Origin: Branchiostoma floridae
Taxonomy: Eukaryota; Chordata; Leptocardii; Amphioxiformes; Branchiostomatidae
Length of the DNA: 64,000 bases
Assembly: GCF_000003815.2 (NCBI RefSeq)
Contig: NC_049981.1
Span: 2,431,880 to 2,495,879, forward strand
Direction of reading: 5' to 3'
A model generated the notes under the pieces. That model saw nothing but the letters and a program-made list of their open reading frames with translations, did not search any database and was not told where the DNA came from. A program made the position numbers and the translations under genes. Positions 11,801 to 23,800 of this stretch are shown one piece after another; position 1 is the stretch's first letter, and every line of letters starts with the position of its first letter.

Positions 11801-14800
11801 TGGTCTTCCTTGAGCATGCGTTCAAACAGCTGTACCGCTGCCTCCTCCCGTCTGACCTTCAGTGTTGGCAAGTCGGGCACACTGCGTCTACCTCCAAGGG
11901 AGATGATGCGCAGGGCCCGGCGCTGTACCCTCTCGATGGCCAGTTCCTGCTCCTTACTGCACCCGACCAGTATCACATGGCCATACTCAAGTACTGGACG
12001 TACAAGTGACAGGTATATCTGTATCAGGTCCGTTATACTGGTACCTTGCTTCGTCAACAGACGCAGATAATATAGTCTGCGCGATGCTTTACTGATCATT
12101 GCAGAGATCTGTTCGTCGAAGGTGAGGTTCTTGTCCATGTAGAAACCTAGCCCCTTGGCACAGTCAACGGATGGGACTGGTTGGCCTCCAAGTGTGATCA
12201 TAGGTGGAATCGGAGCAGATTTGCTGAAGCAGATCTGGAGAAGTAAACTCTTCCCACCGTTCAGCGTCATCCTGTTGTCTTCTGCCCAGGAGTTAAGATG
12301 TGTAGACTCCTCTTCAACAGTTGTATCCTGATCGGCTAAAGGCACAGGAATAGTCCTCGACAGAGAAACGTCATCGGCATATCCAACATCCATTGTGTCG
12401 TTGTACACGGTGGAGCGTGTGCTCATGAACAGCAGAAATAGGTACGGAGACAGCACTCCTCCCTGGGGCACCCCTGACGTTAGGGTGCGCCAGGAGCTGC
12501 TCTCCCCGTCCATAACCACTCTCTGCCGTCGGTTCTGTAAGAAGCTGAAAATCCATCTCTGCATACGAGGGCTGACGTGAATGTCAATGACACGCTGGAG
12601 AAGCAGAGCATGGTCCACGCGATCGAACGCCTTACTCATGTCAGCGAAGATGGCTCTGACGAGCGTCGGCTTGTTTGCGTCCACAGCTGTCAGCCACGTT
12701 TGCACCATGCGAACAAGAGCCAGGGTCGTTGACGAACCCTTTGCATAGGCGTACTGGTTCTTGATGACTGACTGGATGGAGGGTAGCAGCCTTTTCAAGA
12801 TGCATCTCTCTAGAAGCTTTGCTAAGACTGAGAGGAGGGACACTGGTCTCATGTCACGAGCTTGACATGCACCGGGAAATTTTGGCACCGGGACCACGTT
12901 TGCAGACTTCCAGCCTACAGGAACTGTCCCCTCTGCGTATGAGGCGTTGAAAAGGTGGGTCACAATCGGAGCAAGGTCCTCTGCGAACTCAGTAAGAATC
13001 CAGTTAGGTAAACTGTCGGGCCCGCATGCCTTCTTGGGTTTGACGGACTTCAGAAGGCACTTGACCTCCCCAATGGAGCACAAGTCAGGACCTGGGTCAC
13101 CTAGTGGTAGGGGGAACATGTAAAGTGGAACACTTTGGCAACATTTGTTGTTTTTGTACTTGGACTTAAACATTTTTACAAGTCGAGTTCCAGTTCAAAG
13201 TTTTACGTACACAGCACTAGTGTGAGCACCCTTCAAAGGGAATCCATTTCTATTTTTACTATTAATTTTTGATATAGTATAATTAGATGCTTGTATGCAC
13301 CTGTTCATTTGAACAATATGTTAATAATATACATGTCTCTCATGTACATTAACAGTATTACCCACATGAATTTTTGATGTTGCAAGCAGCACATAAGTAT
13401 GATAATCAAACATATTTTCTTATTTTTGTCATATTTTAAAACAGTCAGGAATATGACATTACCATACCATATATCTAATTTTTACTCAGGGCTCGAAATT
13501 CAATTTTGGGATTAGGTGCACTGGTGCACCCAGCTTAAGAAATTGGGTGCACCAAAAATTTTTTGAGTGCACCACTTTAAATTGAAGTAATAACCTAGTA
13601 ATAAAACTTAGTTACAAGCTATCAAATTAGTTAAACAAGTACCATGATAGACATTTTTATTATCTTTCTAACACTTAGATGTCAAGAATATGATATATAC
13701 TAGTATACTTTGATATCTTATACACACAACCTAAGAAAATAATTGGGTGCACAGCTCCAAAAAAGCCCTGTTACTTTACCAATAGCTGTTGTTAATTGTA
13801 GTTTAGCATTTCATGTAAATTAGTATAGAATTGAGGACACCAGTAATAATGTTCATGTCTTCTATTTGCTAATAAAAGGTTATCAATTTATATCTGAAAG
13901 AGTAGGGAAGAAATGATTAATGGTTTTATGATTTGCAGAAAGTTTCATTGACTTGATAAAGGGAAATTTCTGACAACTTGCAGTTTAGAATATTATTTAA
14001 TTATAAGTAAACTCAACAGAGGAGTTACACAAGAGCTGATGTTTTGGTGACCGTCTGTCAACTTCCTCAGGCAATACTTCTGGTTCTACTCTGCACTGCA
14101 GGTATAGGTGGCGCTGCTTACAATGCAGTCCCTAACATATTGCCTTATTTACATAGTCAAGACACTTCTTAAGAATGTGATCCCACATGTGTACCATCAA
14201 ATGGCTTAGAAGTAGCATTTGCAAGTTAATTGGGCCATTTCCTTGCTTTCTACGATTTTTGATCTTAGAGTACATTTGTAGGCCTAGGCTATAGCCCAAA
14301 AGAGTCTATACCCTCCTTCAGCATAGTTCATGACTGGAGTGGATTTTCCCCAAACTCTCGCCTCACTAGAAATTTACTGGCTTTGACAAACTCCAAAATT
14401 GCAAATACTCCTCTTCCTTCTACTCATAACATTAGAGGAGTAACTGCTCTGGCAGACCCTCCAAAAATAATAAACATAAGCAAAGTGAGCACTAGCTGGT
14501 TGTGCAGAAGAATTCTACAATATCCTGCTCTGGCATACAACTATCTAAGTCCTCCTTGAAACTTGTCCACATGGAGACCATTTCCTGACTTCCCTGTAGT
14601 ATACACAGAGTGACAAAGCCTGTCATGGCTGTAACTTGTAACGAAGCACATATCCAGAACGTATTTGTGCATGCAATGATGCAAGTGAACATAAGGTGCA
14701 CTGGAGTGTCACTGACGTTTCGAAAGTCACATCCAGTTGCTTGGGTAACTGCTATGTGGCATATCTGCTTATTACCTGGATGTCTTGCCTTCATGATGTA

Positions 14801-17800
14801 TGAACTCCCTTTCCAGTTATCATCATTTTTTCCACCTTTATATTATAGCACTTCATCATGTTTTGCACTGTTGTAGACTAGTATATATTGACAGACGTCA
14901 CAAGCAGTTTCACTCACATTGTATAAATGTCCAATGTCACAGAGATACAAACATCTCACATACAGGCAGACCAGCAAGGAGCCTGGGAGCTAGTCTCTTA
15001 ATACAATTTGCCTGACTGTTTAAACTTTAGGGTTATAATTGTGTATGTATGTTTTACAGAACCAGAGGTGCAACAGGACGTGTGAGGAGCCTGGGAGCTA
15101 GTCTATTAGTATTAGCACAGTTAGCCTGGGAGCCAGACTGTTCTGGGTTATAATTGTATACAGAACCAGAGGCGCGGCAGGACCTGCAAGGAGCCTGGGA
15201 GCTAGTCTATTAGCACAGTTAGCCTGGAAGCCAGACTGTTTAGGGTTATAATTCTGTACTTGTGTTTTACAGAACTAGAGGCTCGGCAGGACTTGCGAGG
15301 AGCCTGGGAGCTAGTCCAAGTCGCCCAGTTCCTCAGGCTGTTCAGACAAAAGCTTGGGTTTGCTGACATCAACACACAGGTTTGTTTATTTGTTTGTTTA
15401 TTTATTTGTTTATGTTTGGTCAAATTTGCAAATCACTGAAAATTGAACAAGAATTGGTACATAAAAATGCAGTGATAACAAAAAATGTTATGATACTTTT
15501 AATATGTATATCATCCTATTTAAACTTTTAGGTTTCAATTGCAATGAATTGAAAAACAATTTGAAAAATTTGTATATTTTTCTGTGCAGAAGTTTCTCAT
15601 TTGCAAATTTTTCACACAAACAAAACCCCAACCCACTTGAAAAACTTGTTTGGCTTTTTCAAGGTGTATGATGAAACACTACTTTAGGCTACGGTTACAT
15701 GCCAGAGTCAGCATACCCTGTGGACCCCACCAACACAAAGTGGCACATCCCGTATACACAGACTTGTTACAGGGAGCAACCATTTCAGCACCTGTAAAAG
15801 GGGTGATGCTAATACTATAGTTTGACTTATGAAAAGCAGAACTGTGTATATTAGTAACATTAGTGAACTACTGTATGTTTTCATTCTCATCATTTTCAAG
15901 GTTCTCTTGTTATTATTGTTGAACTATTGTCATTAAATCAAAAATTGTTATTTTTAGGTTTAGTAAAGTGTTATTGGCAGACCTTTTTACATGATTAAAT
16001 TTGCTATATCGTTGCATACAGTATAGGTGACAGTATTGTTTGTGGCTTGTTGATGGTGTTAATGCCATTGTTGTTTACGTTGTTGTTGTTGTTGACGTTG
16101 TTTCCAGCGGCTGGAGGCGGAGCTGCGGCAGCGTGACAGCGCCCCCCTGGCCGACACTCTTGCTCGCCTGCTGCGATACCTCTTCACACGCACCGATATC
16201 AGGTTAGAATATATATAGGTCATAGGTCAGAGTTCGTGCGATAATGCCTCACATCAGGTGAGAATATGCAAATGTCATATGTCAGAGTTCATGCAGCAAA
16301 GCCTCACATTAGGTGAGAAGATGCATATGTCATAGGTCAGAGTTCGTGCAATTAATCCTCACATGCACTGACATCAGGTGAGAAGATGCTTATGTCAAAG
16401 GTCAGAGTTTATGCAATTCTGCATCACAGGTACTGAAAAGCACCCAAAGAAGGTGAAGTCAAAGTTTTTGTCATCTGTTCTAAAATATGCTGTATATTAG
16501 TGTACAATGGTACCAAAACAATTGAGTACATGCATATTACCCAACACGAATTATACACCAAGCCAAATTTGGTGCACAACTACAATCTGTGATACACAAA
16601 AATGCACATTACTGTAATTCACCTTGTCTTCTCGGTACCAAACTTTCATGGTCGGAGAAAATTTAACTTGTTCTCGGAACTAAATGTTCACGGTGGTGGC
16701 AGGTGCATATAAAAAAGTATATTGTATTATTTGTTATCAGTAATGATAAGTTCACGTTATAGTCATCACCGTGAAAACTGTGAACACAAAAGTACATTGA
16801 AAAAGTCAGGAATTACAGTATGTAACGGGGGCCGCCCTAAGACGGTCCCCGTCGTAAGACGGTACGGATTTTTTGCTGATCTTATTATCCATAAGTACAC
16901 CGTGTTTGTTGCCACTGACTATGCTGATTACAAAGGTAAATAAACCAAGTCCATGCACACAACTTTAATTTGCATTCCAAGTATACTTTAACATATTTAA
17001 TTCATGTTTTTTTAAGAGCAGAATTCTAACAGTAATGTTGACAGTGCTGAATCACTGCGGTCACCGGCCTCTGCGTATTGGCGGCTCGTGTCGCTAACTA
17101 TACGAACTCATCCAAGCAGTCACACAACTGCCATGATACACATAAATAAAGCTCCATAAAACACTATGAATATGGGTCTTCAAATGTTTGTTGAGTAGAA
17201 AAGCAACCAAAAGCAAGCGACATAAACATTGCCACCATTGTACTCCCAAGGGAGTGTGGCCGTGAAGGTGGCAGACTAGAGAACGCTCCAAAGATTTATT
17301 TGACTGTAACAAATGATTCGTGCTGTCTATGAAAATAAAACTTGACAGAGAGATGTAGACGATATTTTCATATAATCAGACAGAGTTTTGTTGATGTTGG
17401 CGGTGTCGTTTTTTCGTAATAGTTTTTTTAGTCGGGCATTCACAATCAGTGCATTCAGCCCATTGCCCGTAAAACATCAGCTTGATTGTTCTAGGTACAG
17501 CCTTCCTCATGTGAGACAAGAAGTACATACAGTCACAATTTTATTGTCAAAAGAAAGCTAAAATATCATACTATTAATTTTTTTCTGTGTACTTAGATTT
17601 ACCACTTACTTCTGAAGAGAGCAAAATATAAAAAAAGCGTACCGAGTTAGGCACACTGTCCAGCGTAGCACAAAATTGGAAGGTTACATACACGAAATTG
17701 TCTCTCAGTGTTTGCCGCTTGTAACACGCAGCGCGAAAGGTTCATGAACCACATGAATGCATTTCTTATTCAAGTATGTTGTTCAAATCTATGAGTAAAA

Positions 17801-20800
17801 AATTCAGTCATTAAAATTTGACCACTCTCAGGCAACTAGCGATGGAGCGCCATGAGTTTGAGCGCATGAAAAAGCGTACCGTGTTGGGGCACCTCCCGTT
17901 ACTACCCATTTTCAGCCCTGCAAGAAAAAAGAAGGAAAAAGATTGATTTAGATAAGTAAAGCATCAGCTGATTTGACTGTTATACAACAGGAGGGGCCTT
18001 GCTGTAGATGTAGATGGAAAATATTAGTTTTAGGTCATAGGTCAGGGTTCATAGGGCAGGATGTAGACCTTTCTGAGCTAGGTACCGGATGGTGTTAATT
18101 TGTGGGGGAGTGGATATTAATGAGGTGCCGTTATCGACCGGCACACGTAATGGCTCCCCAGGGTATACTGCCCAAACCGCGCTGTTACTAATGTGCGCCG
18201 CGGGAATTTTAGCGGTCAGGGGATATGGTGTAGCTCACGACATTTAATTTGAGAACATTCGTTTTCTAGCTGGCCTTGTAGCAATCAAATAACTTTGAGA
18301 TGATGAAATTTAGCATTTGATTAGTCACTATAATTAAGTTATCATCAAATAATCAAGAATTACTGTGCAGATTGTTTCAGATTGCTGCTATATTGTTGCA
18401 CGATGTATAAAAAATTGTTGCTTGCAGGTTGATATTTTGAGCCATTAGATTGTACAAGATGGATTAGACTATGAATAACTTGTTTTTATCTGAAAGATTA
18501 CAGAATCATGTATAATTATATGTTAGTAAGGGAATACATAAGAGTGTTTTTTATCCATTTGTTACAACATATAGACAGAATATAGAAATGTATTTTATTA
18601 TCCTATTGTTACCACATGTGACAGAATATAGAAATGTATCACATGTGCCATCGGGGCTTGAAATACCACCTGCATATGCAAGTTAGTGCAGGTAAAATTG
18701 GAGCTGTGCAGGTATTTCTAGTGTCTACTTGCACCTAACCTGCACTGGTCTATGTACTGGGTTTGCAGAAAAAAGTATTTTGAGCCCTGGCCATGTTCGA
18801 GCCTTTTGCCAAGAACATGTGACAGAATATACAAACTACAGAAATATGGATTTATGAGCCCAGTCCTCCACAGGAATCATGGGATACCAGGGCTTGAAAT
18901 ACTTTTTTCTGCATACCTGCACTGGTGCAGGTAACATTGAAAATTACCTGCACCCGACAAATTTTGCCTGCACCACTCTGAATTTAGGAATTTTAGATCA
19001 TACTAAAATAGTTCAAGAACCATTGCTATTTTTTCTTTTATACTTTATAGGTAGTAACAGTCAATGCAGCTAATGACAATCTAAACTATATACAGCTACA
19101 TTATAGGACGTTTATGTAGAAAACATGGACCAGTGCAGGTTAGGTGCAGGTAGACACCAGAAATACCTGCACAGCTCCAATTTTACCTGCACTAACCTGC
19201 ATATACAGGTGGTATTTCGAGCCCTGGATACAAAGAAACGCAGTGCTCAAAATACCCACTTGCACACATGCTAATGCAAACACATTTTCAATGATTTTGC
19301 CTGGCATAGGTTAATTTCAAACTCAGGTAGCTCATTGCAACCTGAAATTTTGCAGTTTTAATACCACTTTTCCCCCACCTTTGTGCATAAGCTTTTATAT
19401 TCATTTCTTGAAAAGATAAAACATAAGAAAAGATAATGGATTAGTAAATGACTTGAAGAAAATGATAACTTGAAAGTGGAACAACCTGAAATGTTGATGG
19501 CACAAACTGGCTTATGACTCAGGTTGCCGCCTCAGCAATCTGGCTGAAAAAAAAAAGTATTTTGCGCACTGAAACGTTTTGTTTAGTTCTATATGCCTCA
19601 GAATGATTGTGGATTTATAAAACATGAAATTTCCACAACTACCAATATGTGCATCACATAGATTAGGTCTGGCAGGAGGGGGATCATATAGGGGCTGTCT
19701 CAGAAGTTCAGTTTCATTCAGTAAACAATATTGGTAATGTACATGTAACATGACAGTTACTGTTTGTAATGCATGCTTGGTAAATTTCAGATCTGTTAAT
19801 TCAAAGTTTAATTTTATAGTGGCTTCCATGTCAGATTACTAAGATTTACCTACTTTGTGAGAATTATCAATTACTTTGTAATATTTTCTTTTTGTTTGAC
19901 TTTGAGCAAAGAAAGCCCTTAATGCACAACCAATAGCACTATTTTAATGTCCTAATGAAGATTTTTGCAAATTAAAAGGTTCTTTTAGTACTGAATATTT
20001 TACCAACCAGTGGTTCTGATACATCCAGGTAAACCAGTGGCTGTATTTGGTGGCTTAACCAATCATGGAGCCTGATACATCCAGTGTAACCAATGGCTGT
20101 CTTTGGTGGTTTCAACCAGAGTGCCACTAATCAGGTGCCTTGTTACATCCAGACTGACTAATGGCTGTCCTTTCAGACATAACCAATCAGGGAGCCTGTT
20201 ACATCCAGTTTAACCAATGGCTGTCTTTGTTCCTCCAGGTTGGGCAGTTGGGAGGCTGATGTGAAGAGAGTTCTGACGGAGACTGGCAGCCAATGGAAAC
20301 CCTTCGCTTCTGGCGCATCATACGCAGACATGGACCCCTACCAACGGGTGAGTCCGGCGTTGTTGTTATTTTGTTTTTTGTTTTCATTTCTTTATTGAAG
20401 TTTGGGTGAAAAGCAAAATGCTTACATTTAAAAAGCCATCTCTTTGAAAACATTAGTAGAAACAAAAAAATATTGACTTGAGTAAGAACCCAACATATCT
20501 AAAAATGCCAGATGGATTATGAAAAGCAATTAATGAGAAATAAAACAATGAACCACTGCAGGCAATTGCAAAAACTAACTGTTCAATCTGTATTAAAAGT
20601 GTGAACAATATGGGCTGTTACACTTTCATGGGTGGAAATGCCAAACAAACTAATGTTGGTAAGAAGCTGACCTGATGCTGATGAGCTGGTCCCCAGAATG
20701 TGTCATCTGCTGAAGTTTTTCCAGACAAACTAGTGTTGGTAAGAGGCAGACTTTGTATTGGCAAACTTGTTCCTATTTTTTGTAATTATAAATCTACGTC

Positions 20801-23800
20801 AGTAAGAAGGAAAAAGGTGCTGTTGAGTCGCCCCCAGCGTATAATTTATTCATTACAGAAACTGCAGGAGATGAGAAATGAATATCGTTAAGATGTGACA
20901 TGGTACAGCTGAGCCAGTCCCCGCAGTGTAACATATTCATTACAAATATAGTCTCAGTTGCTGGCAAAATGATACTGATAAGTGTGTGATGTTGGACTGC
21001 TGAGCTGGTCCCCTTGCGATGTTTATGCATTGCAAAAGTCTGAGACGGGAAATGAAACTGCTGACATCAGCAGACTCTGATTCTCCAGCCCACGGCAAAG
21101 CGCAGGGTTCGAAGCCTACGGCTGGAGACATGTCTAGAGCATAGTCCGGCCACTTGTATCTGCGAGAGGTACCCTGCAGTCATTATTGCGTATGGGACAG
21201 GTTTCTGGAGACAAGAGATATTTCTGCATGTGAGACAAGTTTCTGGGTTCAACAGGTATTTCTGGAATGGAACAAGTTTCTGGTATCATAGATGTTTCCT
21301 CGTCGGGGACAGGTTTCTGGGTACTACAGGTATTTCTGCGTATGGGACAAGTTTCTGGGTGCAGCAAGGATTAAAGCTTATGGGACACTTTTCTGGGTAT
21401 GACAGGTATTTTTGTGTATGGGACACAAGTCTCTGTTACTGTAGATATTTCTGTGTACAGGACAAGTTTCTGGGTAGGACAGATATTTCTGCATATCTGA
21501 CAAGTTTCTTGGGAGGACAGATATTTCTGTGTGTACAGGACAAGTTTTCGTTACTACAGATATTTCTATGTATGGGACAACTTTCTGGTATGGCAGATAT
21601 TTCTGCATAAGTTTTTGGTACTACACTACAAATATTTCTGCATATGGGACAAGTTTTTGGGTAGGACAGATACTTCTGGTTATGAGACAAGTGTCTTGTA
21701 CGGCAGATATTTTTGCCAATTTTTCTGGGTAGGACAGATATTTCTGGTACAGGACAAGTTTCTGGTAGGACATCTGTGTTTCTGCGTATGGGACAAGTTT
21801 CTGGTACCCCAGATATTTCTGTGTATGGGACAAGTTTCTGGTCCAACATTTTCTTGTGTGGGACAAGTTTCTGGGGAGGACAGATATTTCTGCGTTTGGG
21901 GCGAGTAACTACAGATATTTCTGTGTATGGGACAAGTTTCTGGTACCCCAGATATTTCTGTGTATGGGACAAGTTTCTGGTACCCCAGATATTTCTGTGT
22001 ATGGGACAAGTTTCTGGTACCCCAGATATTTCTGTGTATGGGACAAGTTTCTGGTACCCCAGATATTTCTGTGTATGGGACAAGTTTCTGGTACCCCAGA
22101 TATTTCTGTGTATGGGACAAGTTTCTGGTACCCCAGATATTTCTATGTATGGGACAAGTTTTTGGTCCAACGTTTTCTTGTGTGGGACAAGTTTCTGGGG
22201 AGGACAGATATTTCTGCGTATGGGGCGAGTAACTACAGATATTTCTATATATAGGACTATTTTCTGGTACTACAGATATTTCTACGCATGGGACAAGTTT
22301 CGTCACGACAGTCTACAGATACTAACTTGAAGGGTGTTAACAAATTACAAACTGTATTACGGTACATCATCACAGTTTCAGTACAGTAACAGGATGTGTT
22401 GTTATGTACAGCTGGTGTTCCTGAAGGGCGTTGCGGACCACGTGTTCGAGCAGAAGGTGGACGAGTTGTCAGAGTATCTGGACGAGACGTACGACCCTGA
22501 AGACATGGTGAGCACTTTCACTTTTTTCTTCAAGACAAACTGAGCAAGACAAGAAATGTACTTGAGATTTTTGACATGCTGAAATGTACAGTTCTTCAAG
22601 TCAGGCTTTTAGACAGGCATGCGTCCAGGCATCATTTGGTCACACTTTTCTTGAAATAACAAGAAATTGGACGCACTAGACATCCTTACACTGGGGAGCA
22701 GGTCCTCTGACAAGCATGAAATTCTGATTGACCATTGATGCCACTAGGTAATTTGTGGTCGCAGTCTTCTACTGTGACCTCTCCTTACAGTAATTAAATG
22801 CTCCTTAGAATAACCTTAGAATGCACCATTTTAACTTAAAATTCTTGAAAACTCTGCACCATGGAAGGTGGAGGTTGTCCCCGATTTACCACGACTCACC
22901 AAGAAATTTGGACCCCCTATGAGAATCCTTGCTGAAAGCCTGTTTACAGTATTAACCTGTTGTTGTCTGCCATGCCCACAGAGAGCCGTTCCTATTGGCC
23001 AGGACAGTCTGAAGAACACCTACTGGTACTTCGATGGTGAGTAGGAAAGTCTCTGGATGGTTTTTGTGAAGCCTCAGCGATGTCATGTATCCACTATGGT
23101 GTCATGTTTTATGAACTTTGGGAGATAAGTAAAATACTGAGTGTTTTTTTTAATGTGTGAGGAACGAGTGGGTACTTAATCATAATGTGAAGGAGTTTGC
23201 ATTTTTATGTCCTAAAACATAACCTGTCATAAACATAACACCCCCTTCTGGAGTTCAGTGCTCATTTCCACCTCTGACCCCTTCAGGTCAGTGTAATCTG
23301 CATATTACCTCTGACCCTTCTAGGTCATGTGTACATTGACTTCTGACCCTACTGGTAATATTATCTGCATATTTACCTTTGGCCCTTCCAGGTAATATGA
23401 AATCTGCATATTGACCTCTGACACCTCCAGGTCAAGCCCAACTGCACATATCCGGTCTTTTATGTCCCTCGTAGTAGTAGGATATTGGTAAATATCCTTG
23501 CCTTCAGATTTGGTCTTTTTACACAGCTACTTGTTTCTCCTCAGACTTGCGGCTGTACAAAGAGACAGTCGGAAGGAAGGGGGAGAAGTGGGAGTGTGTC
23601 TGCAGCAATCTTAAGGAGTGGACCTCCTTCGTCAAGAAGTTCCGCAAGTCGTCCCACCCCCAGGAGAAGGAGCTCTACGAGTTTCTGCATGGCCAGCTAC
23701 TGCCGCTTATCCTGGGGCCACTTCAGACACTGGAGGGACTGTCTCAGGTAAGAACCCCCCTCGGTACCCCCTCTCAGCTAACCCCCTCAGGTAACACCCC

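Noticed and set aside
21190-22315. CRISPR-like array
   Set aside because: Units are contiguous 37-bp repeats without distinct spacers and sit in a metazoan intron; it is a minisatellite.
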